From: JBBDSJ01 sp040905025
GTDB lineage: Bacteria > Pseudomonadota > Gammaproteobacteria > Methylohalomonadales > Methylohalomonadaceae
DNA length: 9,218 nt
Assembly (NCBI GenBank): GCA_040905025.1
Contig: JBBDSJ010000034.1
Location: forward strand, 1 to 9,218
Reading direction: 5' to 3'
The notes below the pieces were generated by a model. It was given only the letters and a program-made list of their open reading frames with translations. It made no database searches and was not told the DNA's origin. Position numbers and translations under genes: made by a program. Shown here piece by piece: positions 1 through 5,550 of this stretch (its first letter is position 1; each line of letters opens with the position of its first letter).

Positions 1-2
1 TG

Positions 3-368
3 GAGCAATCATTTGCTACTGAAGCGAAATGGAAAGAAGCGCGCAGTGATAATACTTTTGAGAACGCAGTTTGCAGTGAATTCATTCTCGGCGGTCAACA
101 AATTCGCAATGTGTTTCTCGTGACCCACGCCAGCCACATGCCGCGTGCCGTGTTCGCTTTTGATTTGACCAAATTACAAGTGACACCGGCCCCGACCGGA
201 TTTCAGCGCGACAGTTTCAAATCCACAACCGGCCTGGAACGCTGGCTGCCGAGTGCCGGCGCACTTGCCGTCAGCCGCACTGCGTTGCATGAGTGGCTTG
301 GCAAACTCTATTACCGCTTCAACTATGGTAGCGATGACCTGGTCAGAACGGCAGCGGTAAGTTGCTAG
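3..368 (+). CDS. DUF218 / YdcF-like protein, C-terminal part (5' end outside window)
   Basis: The reading frame is open from the window edge, so only the last 121 residues are visible. They carry DUF218 (YdcF/SanA/ElyC-type) hallmarks: a stretch ending in T-x-E-N-A, then the strand and loop VFLVTHASHMPRAVFAF, then a segment with P-A-P-T, and the closing W-L-P-S-A-G-A-L...ALHEWLG-K-L-Y-Y-R motif. DUF218 proteins are usually inner-membrane-anchored or periplasmic, and several are linked to envelope or peptidoglycan-precursor maintenance; the exact reaction of this one is unknown. The GTG at 111 is an internal valine codon and not the start, because the family signature continues upstream of it. 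The stop is TAG at 366-368. It is followed by an AT-rich gap that starts the accessory stretch, so this gene probably marks the left chromosomal flank of the islet. Confidence 0.85.
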   Translation, partial: EQSFATEAKWKEARSDNTFENAVCSEFILGGQQIRNVFLVTHASHMPRAVFAFDLTKLQVTPAPTGFQRDSFKSTTGLERWLPSAGALAVSRTALHEWLGKLYYRFNYGSDDLVRTAAVSC

Positions 369-414
369 GGGTTGTTATAATTTATTGATATTAAATAGTT
401 ATTTATTATTATAT

Positions 415-436
415 GTATAAATAGCCATATTTATAC
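415..436. promoter_or_regulatory. 22-bp perfect inverted repeat, candidate BrnA operator
   Basis: The arms GTATAAATA (415-423) and TATTTATAC (428-436) are perfect reverse complements around a 4-nt centre, GCCA. The site ends 18 nt before the brnT ATG and overlaps a TATACT hexamer at 432-437. Ribbon-helix-helix antitoxins of BrnTA modules are known to repress their own operon by binding palindromes at the promoter. Assigning this palindrome that role is inference from position and symmetry. Confidence 0.6.
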
Positions 437-437
437 T
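432..437 (+). promoter_or_regulatory. Candidate -10 element of the brnT-brnA-mrr operon
   Basis: TATACT matches five of six positions of the sigma-70 -10 consensus and lies 17 nt before the brnT start codon. No convincing -35 hexamer is visible; TTATAT at 409-414, with 17-nt spacing, is a poor match. The surrounding 86-bp gap is strongly AT-rich. If this is the -10 box, the brnT leader would be only about 10-12 nt long. Confidence 0.4.
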
Positions 438-454
438 ACAATGGTACTCAAGAC

Positions 455-736
455 ATGGACAGTTTCGAGTGGGATCCAGAGAAGGATTTAATCAATCAGT
501 ATAAACATGGCGTTTCCTTCACCGAGGCGCAATATGCGTTCGCTGATGCGATGCGCGTTATTGCAGCCGATATTTCACACAGTGACAAAGAACAGCGCTG
601 GTACTGTTTCGGAAAAACCGGTGGTGGTGTTCTGACCGTCAGATTCACATATCGCAACGGGATAATACGAATTATCGGTGCAGGTTATTGGCGCAAGGGT
701 AAACAGATATATGACCGGCAAAATAAAATACACTGA
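455..736 (+). CDS. brnT: BrnT family type II toxin (ribonuclease-like)
   Basis: This 93-residue protein matches the BrnT (DUF497) family. It opens with FEWDPEKDLINQYKHGVSF and continues with the acidic and D-x-S-H-S-D-K-E-x-R-W segment at residues 39-49 and a beta-rich C-terminal half ending RIIGAGYWRKGKQIYD at 72-87. BrnT toxins have a RelE-like fold and inhibit translation by cutting RNA, and the BrnA antitoxin neutralises them. Most BrnT proteins carry (S/T)AR after R-I-I, whereas here the sequence is GAGYWRKGK. I read this as a subfamily signature rather than decay, because the frame is intact and the protein is full length. Its 3' end overlaps the antitoxin gene by 26 bp, typical of a co-translated toxin-antitoxin pair. 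The ATG at 455 sits just after the palindromic operator candidate. Activity is inferred from family only. Confidence 0.88.
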   Translation: MDSFEWDPEKDLINQYKHGVSFTEAQYAFADAMRVIAADISHSDKEQRWYCFGKTGGGVLTVRFTYRNGIIRIIGAGYWRKGKQIYDRQNKIH

Positions 737-953
737 TGAGCCATTAGGCGAGGTAAAGGTGGTACAGGATTTTCTGCCGCCTCCGGAAGCACTGGCCTAT
801 CGCGATGACACCGTTAAAGTAACTATCACATTGAGTAAATCCAGTGTTGAGTTTTTCAAGCGCGAAGCCAGAAAACACAACACCCAGTATCAAAAAATGA
901 TTCGACGGTTACTTGATGCCTATACACAGGCACAAGATCAAAACCCAGGCTAG
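711..953 (+). CDS. brnA: BrnA-like ribbon-helix-helix antitoxin
   Basis: This 80-residue protein has the layout of a CopG/BrnA-type antitoxin: a short N-terminal arm (KIKYTDEPLGEVKVVQDFLP, residues 4-23), a ribbon strand (DTVKVTITLS, about 33-42), and two helices (about 43-54 and 58-72) that include YQKMIRRLLDAY. The family dimerises to bind operator DNA through the ribbon and neutralises the partner toxin. I chose ATG 711 over the longer frame from 678 because the family N-terminus starts at M-x-x-K-I-K-Y-T-D-E-P and AAGGGT lies about 10 nt upstream. It overlaps the toxin gene and stops 3 nt before the mrr ATG, implying one transcript. Toxin-first order is normal for BrnTA. Likely role: antidote plus autorepressor acting on the palindrome at 415-436. 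Confidence 0.85.
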   Translation: MTGKIKYTDEPLGEVKVVQDFLPPPEALAYRDDTVKVTITLSKSSVEFFKREARKHNTQYQKMIRRLLDAYTQAQDQNPG

Positions 954-956
954 ATT

Positions 957-1874
957 ATGGCTATTCCGGATTATCAATCGATAATGTTGCCGATGTTGAA
1001 ATTGGCTGCTGATGGTGAAATTCATCAATTCAGACAGTCTGTCGATATTTTAGCAAATGAGTTTGGGTTATCAGAAGACGAAAGAAGAGAGTTGTTGCCT
1101 AGTGGTAAACAGCCAACATTTGACAATCGTGTTGGCTGGGCACGGACTTATATGACAAAGGCGGGGTTATTGGAATCTCCCAAGCGCGGCCAATTCAGGA
1201 TTACTGATCGTGGATTAGAAGTACTTAAAGAGAAACCGGATGCTTTGAACGTAGCTTATCTTGAAAAATTTGAGGATTTTATTAAATTCAAGTATCAGCG
1301 AAATGATAAAACAGAAACTACGTCTCAAACAACGCAAAACGAAGCATTGTCAGATCAAACGCCGGAAGAAAATCTTGAATCATCTTATCAATCTCTTCGA
1401 AACGACCTGGTTTCTGAGTTATTGGAATCAATTCACAACTGTTCGCCAGCATTCTTTGAAAAACTTGTGATAGATATGCTGGTTCGGATGGGCTATGGAG
1501 GTTCCAGAAAGGAAGCGGGTCAGGCAATCGGTCGATCCGGCGATGAAGGTATTGACGGAATTATTAATGAGGATCGCTTGGGCCTGGATACGATTTATAT
1601 TCAGGCAAAGCGTTGGCAGAACGTGATTGGCCGGCCAGAAATACAGAAGTTTGCAGGTGCGCTACAAGGACAAAGAGCTCGTAAAGGTATATTTATTACC
1701 ACGTCTGATTATACTCGGGAAGCTGTCGATTATGTCAGAAACATAGATAACAGAATTATTCTTATTAATGGCCAGCGCCTTGCAGAATATATGATTGATA
1801 ATGGTGTTGGAGTCTCAACAGAAGCAGTATATGAGCTGAAGAGGATTGATTCAGATTATTTTTCAGAAGATTAA
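957..1874 (+). CDS. mrr: Mrr-type methylation-dependent restriction endonuclease (type IV)
   Basis: The protein is 305 residues long, essentially the length of E. coli Mrr (about 304). Residues 1-95 form an Mrr_N winged-helix domain (PSGKQPTFDNRVGWARTYM, then GLLESPKRGQFRITDRG). Residues 100-150 are a low-complexity linker rich in T, Q and E. Residues 160-285 are the Mrr_cat PD-(D/E)XK nuclease: FFEKLVIDMLVRMGYGG, then D200 in GDEGIDGII, and Q216-A-K218 in IYIQAKR, giving the characteristic D...QxK core. Mrr cuts foreign DNA carrying methylated bases and can damage the host genome when deregulated. The gene begins 3 nt after brnA, so it is probably co-transcribed with the toxin-antitoxin pair and under its repression. 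Base composition is visibly AT-richer than the core genes to the right, consistent with horizontal acquisition. All key residues are present, so it is probably functional. Confidence 0.93.
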   Translation: MAIPDYQSIMLPMLKLAADGEIHQFRQSVDILANEFGLSEDERRELLPSGKQPTFDNRVGWARTYMTKAGLLESPKRGQFRITDRGLEVLKEKPDALNVAYLEKFEDFIKFKYQRNDKTETTSQTTQNEALSDQTPEENLESSYQSLRNDLVSELLESIHNCSPAFFEKLVIDMLVRMGYGGSRKEAGQAIGRSGDEGIDGIINEDRLGLDTIYIQAKRWQNVIGRPEIQKFAGALQGQRARKGIFITTSDYTREAVDYVRNIDNRIILINGQRLAEYMIDNGVGVSTEAVYELKRIDSDYFSED

Positions 1875-1899
1875 TACACAATGCCTGTAAAAGCCCTTT

Positions 1900-1905
1900 T
1901 ATAAT
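1900..1905 (+). promoter_or_regulatory. Candidate -10 element for the gene at 1958
   Basis: A perfect TATAAT lies in the 83-bp gap after mrr, 52 nt before the GTG start. No good -35 hexamer sits 16-18 nt upstream, so the assignment is weak. A strong Shine-Dalgarno-like GAAGGGGG at 1944-1951 with proper spacing does support independent translation of the next gene. Confidence 0.3.
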
Positions 1906-1957
1906 ATTATTTGCCAACATGCCGCATAATACTTAGTAGGGCAGAAGGGGGCTCCGT

Positions 1958-2350
1958 GTGAGCAAATGGGAAACTCCGTTGACCCGGAGGTACTGGCAAG
2001 AGATCGGCGGGACATTGATCGAGGAATTTCCCGCCGTGCGACATGGTGATGGTAATGCGCAGCGCCTATTGGATGGTGTCATCATCATGGGCGGTCCGTT
2101 TGAACGTAGAAATGCTGGTTCGGTAGATATTGAGGGTAAGGATATTGTCGTTGTACAAACGAAGGCCAAACGCCTCGGAATGTATTTGATAGGGCAAGCA
2201 GTGTTTTCAGCACTCCTCATGGAGCGATTACGTCCGAGAAGTATTCACTCCGTAGCCATTTGTACAAAGGGTGATTCGGTTCTCGAACCTTTGGCTGAGG
2301 AGCACGGTATCGAGGTCGTCGTGTACGAGAATAACCTGGGTCAGGTTTAA
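1958..2350 (+). CDS. Uncharacterised 130-aa protein with nuclease-like D...QxK pattern
   Basis: I do not recognise a named family. The start is GTG 1958, chosen because a strong purine-rich ribosome site (GAAGGGGG, 1944-1951) precedes it by about 6 nt and the reading frame is compact. The protein begins with a helix (LTRRYWQEIGGTLIEEFPAV, residues 8-27). It continues LLDGVIIMGG (37-46), the strand KDIVVVQTKAKRLG (61-74), a hydrophobic helix (MYLIGQAVFSALLM, 75-88), and two further strand segments (IHSVAIC and IEVVVY). An acidic residue in helix 1 (E22/E23), D39, and Q67-T-K69 preceded by a hydrophobic strand resemble the PD-(D/E)XK core in its Mrr-style Q-x-K form. It has no DNA-binding domain of its own. 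Lying 83 bp after mrr in the same direction, it may be a restriction-related accessory or a small nuclease. That is inference; a non-catalytic Rossmann-like fold is possible. Confidence 0.7.
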   Translation: MSKWETPLTRRYWQEIGGTLIEEFPAVRHGDGNAQRLLDGVIIMGGPFERRNAGSVDIEGKDIVVVQTKAKRLGMYLIGQAVFSALLMERLRPRSIHSVAICTKGDSVLEPLAEEHGIEVVVYENNLGQV

Positions 2351-2370
2351 ATCTATATGGTTTTTTATGG

Positions 2371-2383
2371 GATATGCCATATC
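2371..2383. repeat. 13-bp palindrome in the gap before the VOC gene
   Basis: GATATG and CATATC form a perfect inverted repeat around a single C. It lies within the 158-bp stretch (2351-2508) between the uncharacterised gene and the VOC gene; nothing else recognisable is seen there. It could be a small operator or a chance AT-rich symmetry, and it lacks a T-run for a terminator. Confidence 0.25.
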
Positions 2384-2508
2384 AATAAGCAATGGAATCA
2401 GGATGCACATAGACATCAAATGTCACTCTGGCCGCGGTTTTACTGTTAACGAGTTCTTCTGCCTTGATGTGAACCTGAATACCGGCGTTAGAGTTCAAAG
2501 GGAAAGAA

Positions 2509-2829
2509 ATGAGAAAACTCCATATTGCAATCTCAACTGACAAAATCGACGAAACCGTTGAGGACTATTCCAGGCGTTTGGGTGCGCAGCCGTGTTCATC
2601 GATTCCAAGTGAATATGCGCTTTGGAGAACAGAGTCACTGAATGTTTCTGTGCGCCAAGACCCGGCCTGTGCTCCGGGTACCCTAAGGCATTTGGGCTGG
2701 GAAGATTCTACGGCCACCGAATTCTCACAGGATACAGACGTGAACGGTATTGTTTGGGAGCGATTCGCAGCACAACACCAAGCTGATGAGATAAACGGGA
2801 TATGGCCGGAAGCCAAGTATCAGCCATGA
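2509..2829 (+). CDS. Small VOC-superfamily (glyoxalase/bleomycin-resistance-like) protein
   Basis: This 106-residue protein begins MRKLHIAISTDKIDETVEDYSRRLG, the first beta-alpha unit of a vicinal-oxygen-chelate module. YALWRTESLNVSVRQ and LRHLGWED follow (about residues 36-66), and a last strand NGIVWERF (79-86). H5, H61 and E84 sit where VOC metal ligands typically occur, but assigning them is inference. VOC proteins include glyoxalases, dioxygenases and drug-binding resistance proteins, and nothing here selects among those. The length fits a single-domain VOC protein that dimerises. ATG 2509 is preceded by AAGGGAAAG at a good distance. The neighbours give no pathway hint. It may be a resident gene rather than part of the defence group. 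Confidence 0.72.
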   Translation: MRKLHIAISTDKIDETVEDYSRRLGAQPCSSIPSEYALWRTESLNVSVRQDPACAPGTLRHLGWEDSTATEFSQDTDVNGIVWERFAAQHQADEINGIWPEAKYQP

Positions 2830-2986
2830 ACCCTGACAGAATAACCGGGGCCAGGGCGCAGTCTGAACTTGCCACTTGCGTGCTATTCTAACTACCTGCT
2901 AATAATACCGGACACAGCGACAACTTTTCTGCTACGGCACTCGCCGCCGCGAATCTTTAAAATTCATTATCAAAAAGCGAGATTGA

Positions 2987-3886
2987 ATGATGGGTGCAAG
3001 TACAGCTTTCATTGTGCTGGCGGCTCTTTTCTGGGGTTTATCCGGTGGGATCGGCGGTATTCTTATGGCCGATGGCTGGGATGCATTCGTTGTTTCATTC
3101 TACCGCGGTGCGATTGGGCTGCTGTGTGTCCTCGTCTGGCTGGCGCTGCGCCCGCATGGCAGTGGACTGGCAAACCGCCGGTTATGGTTCTGGTCAGCGA
3201 TTGCCGGTATCGGTGTAGCCGGTAACTTTGCATTCTATTTCGTGAGTATCGCGCATGGCAGCGTCGCGGTTGCGGCGACGTTGATGTATTGCGCCCCCGT
3301 GTTCGTGTATCTCGTGTCATTCGCACTCAAGCTAGAAAGTCCCACGGCATTGAAGTGGGCTGCGATCGCGGTGGTGATGGTGGGTATTGTGTTGCTTACT
3401 CAAATTTACGATATCGGTGCGGGCAGCGTCACGGCGATTGGAGTAGGAGCCGGACTGCTTGCCGGTCTGTCCTACGCGATATTCATTTTCGGCTTCAAAT
3501 ATGCGGCGCCGCACGGCAGTCCACAGGCGATTCTCTCAATCGCGTTTGCGGTACTTGCCGTCGTCCTTATTCTGCCAGCCGATGTCGACCAGACTGTTGC
3601 CGCCCTGAGCACGCCGGATTGGCCGTTATTCGCCGCACTGGGTGTGTTCGGTGCGGGATTGTCGTTTGTGTTTTATATCATCGGCCTGAAGCATACGGCG
3701 CCGGCCGTGGCCTCAATTGTGGCAATGGTCGAACCGGTCACCGCATCGCTGTTCGGCGTCGTTGTTTTGAATGAAAGCTTGGTGGCTGTGCAAATTCTGG
3801 GCATGGGGCTGATATTAATCACAGTGACAGCATTGAGTGTCTATTCGAGATCCGCGCGGCCACCTTCCTATTTATCTACGAACTGA
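2987..3886 (+). CDS. EamA/DMT-superfamily 10-helix permease
   Basis: This 299-residue, strongly hydrophobic protein has about ten predicted membrane spans (roughly 7-26, 34-54, 67-87, 91-114, 120-140, 147-170, 180-197, 211-233, 238-261 and 264-286) in the two-repeat layout of EamA drug/metabolite transporters. Hallmarks include ALFWGLSG in helix 1, FYRGAIG in helix 2, the helix-4 ATLMYCAPVFVYL, and the helix-9 motif VEPVTASLFGVVVLNE (248-263) that marks the second EamA repeat. Family members export amino acids, purines or other metabolites in the inner membrane; the substrate cannot be read from sequence. The start is ATG 2987 or ATG 2990, which are adjacent. The preceding 157 bp shows no clear promoter. 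The gene converges on xseA with an 80-bp gap in which I see no T-run terminator hairpin. Confidence 0.9.
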   Translation: MMGASTAFIVLAALFWGLSGGIGGILMADGWDAFVVSFYRGAIGLLCVLVWLALRPHGSGLANRRLWFWSAIAGIGVAGNFAFYFVSIAHGSVAVAATLMYCAPVFVYLVSFALKLESPTALKWAAIAVVMVGIVLLTQIYDIGAGSVTAIGVGAGLLAGLSYAIFIFGFKYAAPHGSPQAILSIAFAVLAVVLILPADVDQTVAALSTPDWPLFAALGVFGAGLSFVFYIIGLKHTAPAVASIVAMVEPVTASLFGVVVLNESLVAVQILGMGLILITVTALSVYSRSARPPSYLSTN

Positions 3887-3966
3887 TTAACGTGCAGAGC
3901 TGAAGGAAAAAGGTGACAGATTTATTTCCTGGCTTATTTTGATAGTTGCATACAGACAGCCTACGC

Positions 3967-5325
3967 TCAATCATCGCCTTCTATGCTGGACACTTTCAGT
4001 TTGGCATTGCCTGTGCCGAATCTTCCATATAACAATTCATCCTTAACCAGTTGTTCGGTGCTTCGCACTATTTCGCCGTTATCTTTCTGCACAATCGCAT
4101 AACCGCGGCCCAGCGTCGCCAGCGGGCTGACGGTATCAAGGTTGTGGCCGAGTTGTTGCAGCTTTTCGGTTTTGCGTTGCAGTTGCAGTTTGATCAAGCG
4201 TTGCAGGCTGGTATTGATTCTGACCGCGCGTTCGCGTTGTTGCTGTAGCAATCGTTTCGGATTCTGGCCGCTGAGCAAGGCCTGCAGGCGTGCCAGTTTG
4301 CTGTTGCGTTGATTCAGATCAGTCTTGATCGCCCGCTGGCTGCGCAGTGTTAAATCGTCCAGCCGCTGGCTGATTTGTTGCAATGTGCGCTGTGGATGCG
4401 GCAGCCGTTTTTGCAAACTGTTGATGCGGTCTTTACGGCTGCGCAGTTGCTGCTGCATCTGCCGGTCAAGCAGGCTTTCATAACGTGCCAGTTGCCGCAG
4501 TAACTGCGTTTGATCCGGGCTTAACAGCTCTGCCGCCGCCGATGGCGTGGCGGCGCGCTGGTCGGCAACAAAATCGGCAATTGTGAAATCGATTTCATGG
4601 CCGACGGCACTGACAATCGGCAACGGGCAGGCATGAATCGCGCGCGCGAGTGGTTCATCATTAAACGCCCACAAGTCTTCCAGCGAACCACCGCCGCGCG
4701 TCAGTAACAGCACATCGACTTCATTGCGGGCAATGGCAACGTCCAGCATGCGTTTGAGTTTTGCCGGCGCGTCGGCACCCTGTACCGGCGCCGGGTAAAT
4801 GATGACTTCGACACCGGGATAGCGTCGCTTGAGTACATTCAACACGTCACGGATGGCCGCGCCACTGGGCGACGTGATCACGCCGATGCGTTTGGGAAAA
4901 GCCGGCAAGGTTTGCTTGTGCGCCGGGTCGAACAGCCCCTCGGCCTCGAGTTTGCGTTTCAGTTCTTCAAACGCACGTTGCAGCGCACCGGCGCCGGCCG
5001 GTTCCAGGTATTCAACAATCAACTGAAATTCACCGCGGCCTTCATACAGACTGACACCGGCGCGCAGCAGTACCTGCATGCCGTTTTCCGGCCGGGTTTT
5101 CAGGCCCAGCGCGCGGTTTTTGAACAACGCGCAGCGAACCTGGGCCTTACTGTCCTTGAGCGAGAAGTACAAATGGCCGGATGCCGGCCGGGCCAGGTTC
5201 GAGATCTCGCCCTCGACCCAGATGCTCGGGAATTCGCCCTCGAGCAGGGCGCGGGCGGTGCGGTTGAGTTCGGCGACGCTGAAGATGCGGCGCTGGCCTG
5301 GATCAGGCGGACTGAAATCGTTCAT
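3967..5325 (-). CDS. xseA: Exodeoxyribonuclease VII large subunit
   Basis: The 452-residue product is full length (E. coli XseA is about 456). It has an N-terminal OB-fold (about 12-105: FSVAELNRTARALLEGEF, WVEGEISNLARPASGHLYFSLKD). The catalytic region (about 130-270) contains RIGVITSPSGAAIRD, LLLTRGGGSLEDLWAF and VSAVGHEIDFTIADFVADQRA. A long charged coiled-coil segment spans about 270-400, and a closing LATLGRGYAIVQ region follows. D160, R210, H243 and D246 correspond to residues reported as essential in the E. coli enzyme. With XseB it degrades single-stranded DNA from both ends without a nucleotide cofactor and acts in repair; no xseB is in this window. The start ATG (complement of 5323-5325) has only a weak ribosome site. 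It is divergent from guaB, as in E. coli. Confidence 0.97.
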   Translation of the reverse strand: MNDFSPPDPGQRRIFSVAELNRTARALLEGEFPSIWVEGEISNLARPASGHLYFSLKDSKAQVRCALFKNRALGLKTRPENGMQVLLRAGVSLYEGRGEFQLIVEYLEPAGAGALQRAFEELKRKLEAEGLFDPAHKQTLPAFPKRIGVITSPSGAAIRDVLNVLKRRYPGVEVIIYPAPVQGADAPAKLKRMLDVAIARNEVDVLLLTRGGGSLEDLWAFNDEPLARAIHACPLPIVSAVGHEIDFTIADFVADQRAATPSAAAELLSPDQTQLLRQLARYESLLDRQMQQQLRSRKDRINSLQKRLPHPQRTLQQISQRLDDLTLRSQRAIKTDLNQRNSKLARLQALLSGQNPKRLLQQQRERAVRINTSLQRLIKLQLQRKTEKLQQLGHNLDTVSPLATLGRGYAIVQKDNGEIVRSTEQLVKDELLYGRFGTGNAKLKVSSIEGDD

Positions 5326-5484
5326 GCGGCTATTTTACGCAGGTTTGGAAAATTCGTAATTTGTTATCGCCATTAAAAATTTATGCCATTGCGCAAGTAT
5401 ATGAAAAATATCATTAATATTCCCTTATCCTGCGGCTGGCACGGCTGAATGCCGGCGCCGGAGCTATTCAAGCGTGCAGTTTCA
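5326..5484. other. Divergent xseA-guaB intergenic region
   Basis: This non-coding stretch carries the upstream signals of both divergent genes. About 5360-5425 is notably AT-rich. On the minus strand it contains TATACT (complement of 5396-5401), a possible xseA -10 without a clear -35. Nearer guaB it becomes GC-rich and includes the 10-bp palindrome CCGGCGCCGG at 5452-5461. The guaB reading frame stays open back to 5449, but that extension has no IMPDH similarity. Confidence 0.5.
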
Positions 5485-5520
5485 TTTACCGGCTGCCGGG
5501 CATTCCCTTATAATGGGCGG
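5485..5520 (+). promoter_or_regulatory. guaB promoter with GC-rich discriminator
   Basis: A -35-like TTTACC (5485-5490, four of six consensus positions) and a perfect -10 TATAAT (5509-5514) are spaced by 18 nt. The bases straight after the -10 (GGGCGGC) are nearly all G/C. A G/C-rich discriminator is the known mark of promoters inhibited by ppGpp/DksA, and E. coli guaB is such a promoter. Transcription would start near 5521, giving a leader of about 30 nt. A perfect palindrome, CCGGC-T-GCCGG (5489-5499), sits between the two boxes and could be an operator. Both regulatory readings are inference. Confidence 0.7.
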
Positions 5521-5550
5521 CTTTACACCTTCCAGCAAAGCAGATTGTTT

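Noticed and set aside
678..710. Earlier start for brnA at 678
   Set aside because: The extra 11 residues are the toxin's coding bases read in another frame; the family begins at the ATG 711 sequence.
2271..2540. Frame after the 130-aa gene as a frameshifted continuation of it
   Set aside because: The downstream residues show no recognisable domain, the upstream protein ends naturally after its last strand, and the region looks like a plain intergenic gap.
3887..3966. Shared bidirectional terminator between the permease gene and xseA
   Set aside because: No stable stem followed by a T-run on either strand could be found in these 80 bases.
4912..5376. Plus-strand frame of 154 codons across the xseA start
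   Set aside because: It is the antisense of the xseA N-terminal region, with no domain match.
5449..5550. Longer guaB start giving 34 extra residues
   Set aside because: The extension overlaps the TATAAT promoter, lacks IMPDH similarity, and the family N-terminus fits ATG 5551.
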